10,920 nt of DNA from an uncultured Alphaproteobacteria bacterium (GTDB taxonomy: Bacteria > Pseudomonadota > Alphaproteobacteria > Rickettsiales > UBA1997), in the NCBI GenBank assembly GCA_903849835.1, contig CAINKA010000118.1:1-10920 (forward strand), in the 5' to 3' direction. Shown here in pieces: positions 10,856 to 10,920 of this stretch. Position 1 is the stretch's first letter; each line of letters starts with the position of its first letter. The position numbers and the translations under genes were made by a program. The notes beneath the pieces were generated by a model that worked only from the letters and a program-made list of their open reading frames with translations, was not told the DNA's origin and searched no databases.

Positions 10856-10920
10856 TTGAGGTTTTTTATGCTTTTGATTAATGGGGCTGTCGCAAATCAC
10901 CTAAACTTTCTTTCATAAAT

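Noticed and set aside
10880..10920. GGGGCTGTCGCAAATCA as the terminal repeat of an insertion sequence
   Set aside because: It resembles ends of some transposons, but only about 40 bases are visible, with no partner repeat and no transposase in the window.

Overview
The window looks like a piece of an alphaproteobacterial chromosome, most likely from the Rickettsiales or another host-associated lineage. The evidence is the alphaproteobacterial/mitochondrial-type IscS (YLDYQATTP near the N terminus, LWEMMQEGVDI near the C terminus), two adjacent cysteine desulfurase genes behind an IscR regulator, a Rickettsia-like inorganic pyrophosphatase, and many short palindromic elements, one inserted in frame inside a protein gene as Rickettsia palindromic elements do. 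Lineage is inferred from remembered family features, not from a search. The standard code applies: TGA ends iscR, iscA and hscA at the expected family lengths.

Left part, plus strand (1-2841): the 3' end of a miaB-like gene (TRAM domain), a FadI-type thiolase, a type I inorganic pyrophosphatase (ppa), and an unrecognised protein of about 208 residues. This last protein has a low-complexity Gly/Ala/Pro tail ending in Cys-Cys-Val-Ile-Gln, a CaaX prenylation-type terminus that is strange for a bacterium unless the protein is delivered into a eukaryotic host.

Middle and right, minus strand (10374 down to 3156): a complete ISC iron-sulfur assembly operon in the order iscR, nifS-like desulfurase, iscS, iscU, iscA, hscB, a RhuM-family gene, hscA. 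Genes mostly overlap by 1-11 bases or lie within a few bases. IscR senses Fe-S status and probably represses the operon through a well-matched IscR operator placed just after a predicted promoter. The desulfurases provide sulfur, IscU is the scaffold, IscA a carrier or iron donor, and HscB/HscA the co-chaperone and chaperone that release the cluster. No ferredoxin gene follows hscA. The RhuM gene splits the usually adjacent hscB-hscA pair and is joined to both.

Repeats run through the window. A heptanucleotide tract (GTAAGTC) occurs twice inside hscA, at the start codon of iscS, and in two spacers. A two-hairpin palindromic element of about 90 bp occurs three times with solo fragments elsewhere; one copy sits inside hscA between 20-bp direct repeats, another lies between two 71-bp copies of the hscA 3' end. 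A 28-bp perfect palindrome separates the desulfurase genes. The right end (10375-10920) carries a small unrecognised plus-strand gene and a 30-bp-arm inverted repeat.
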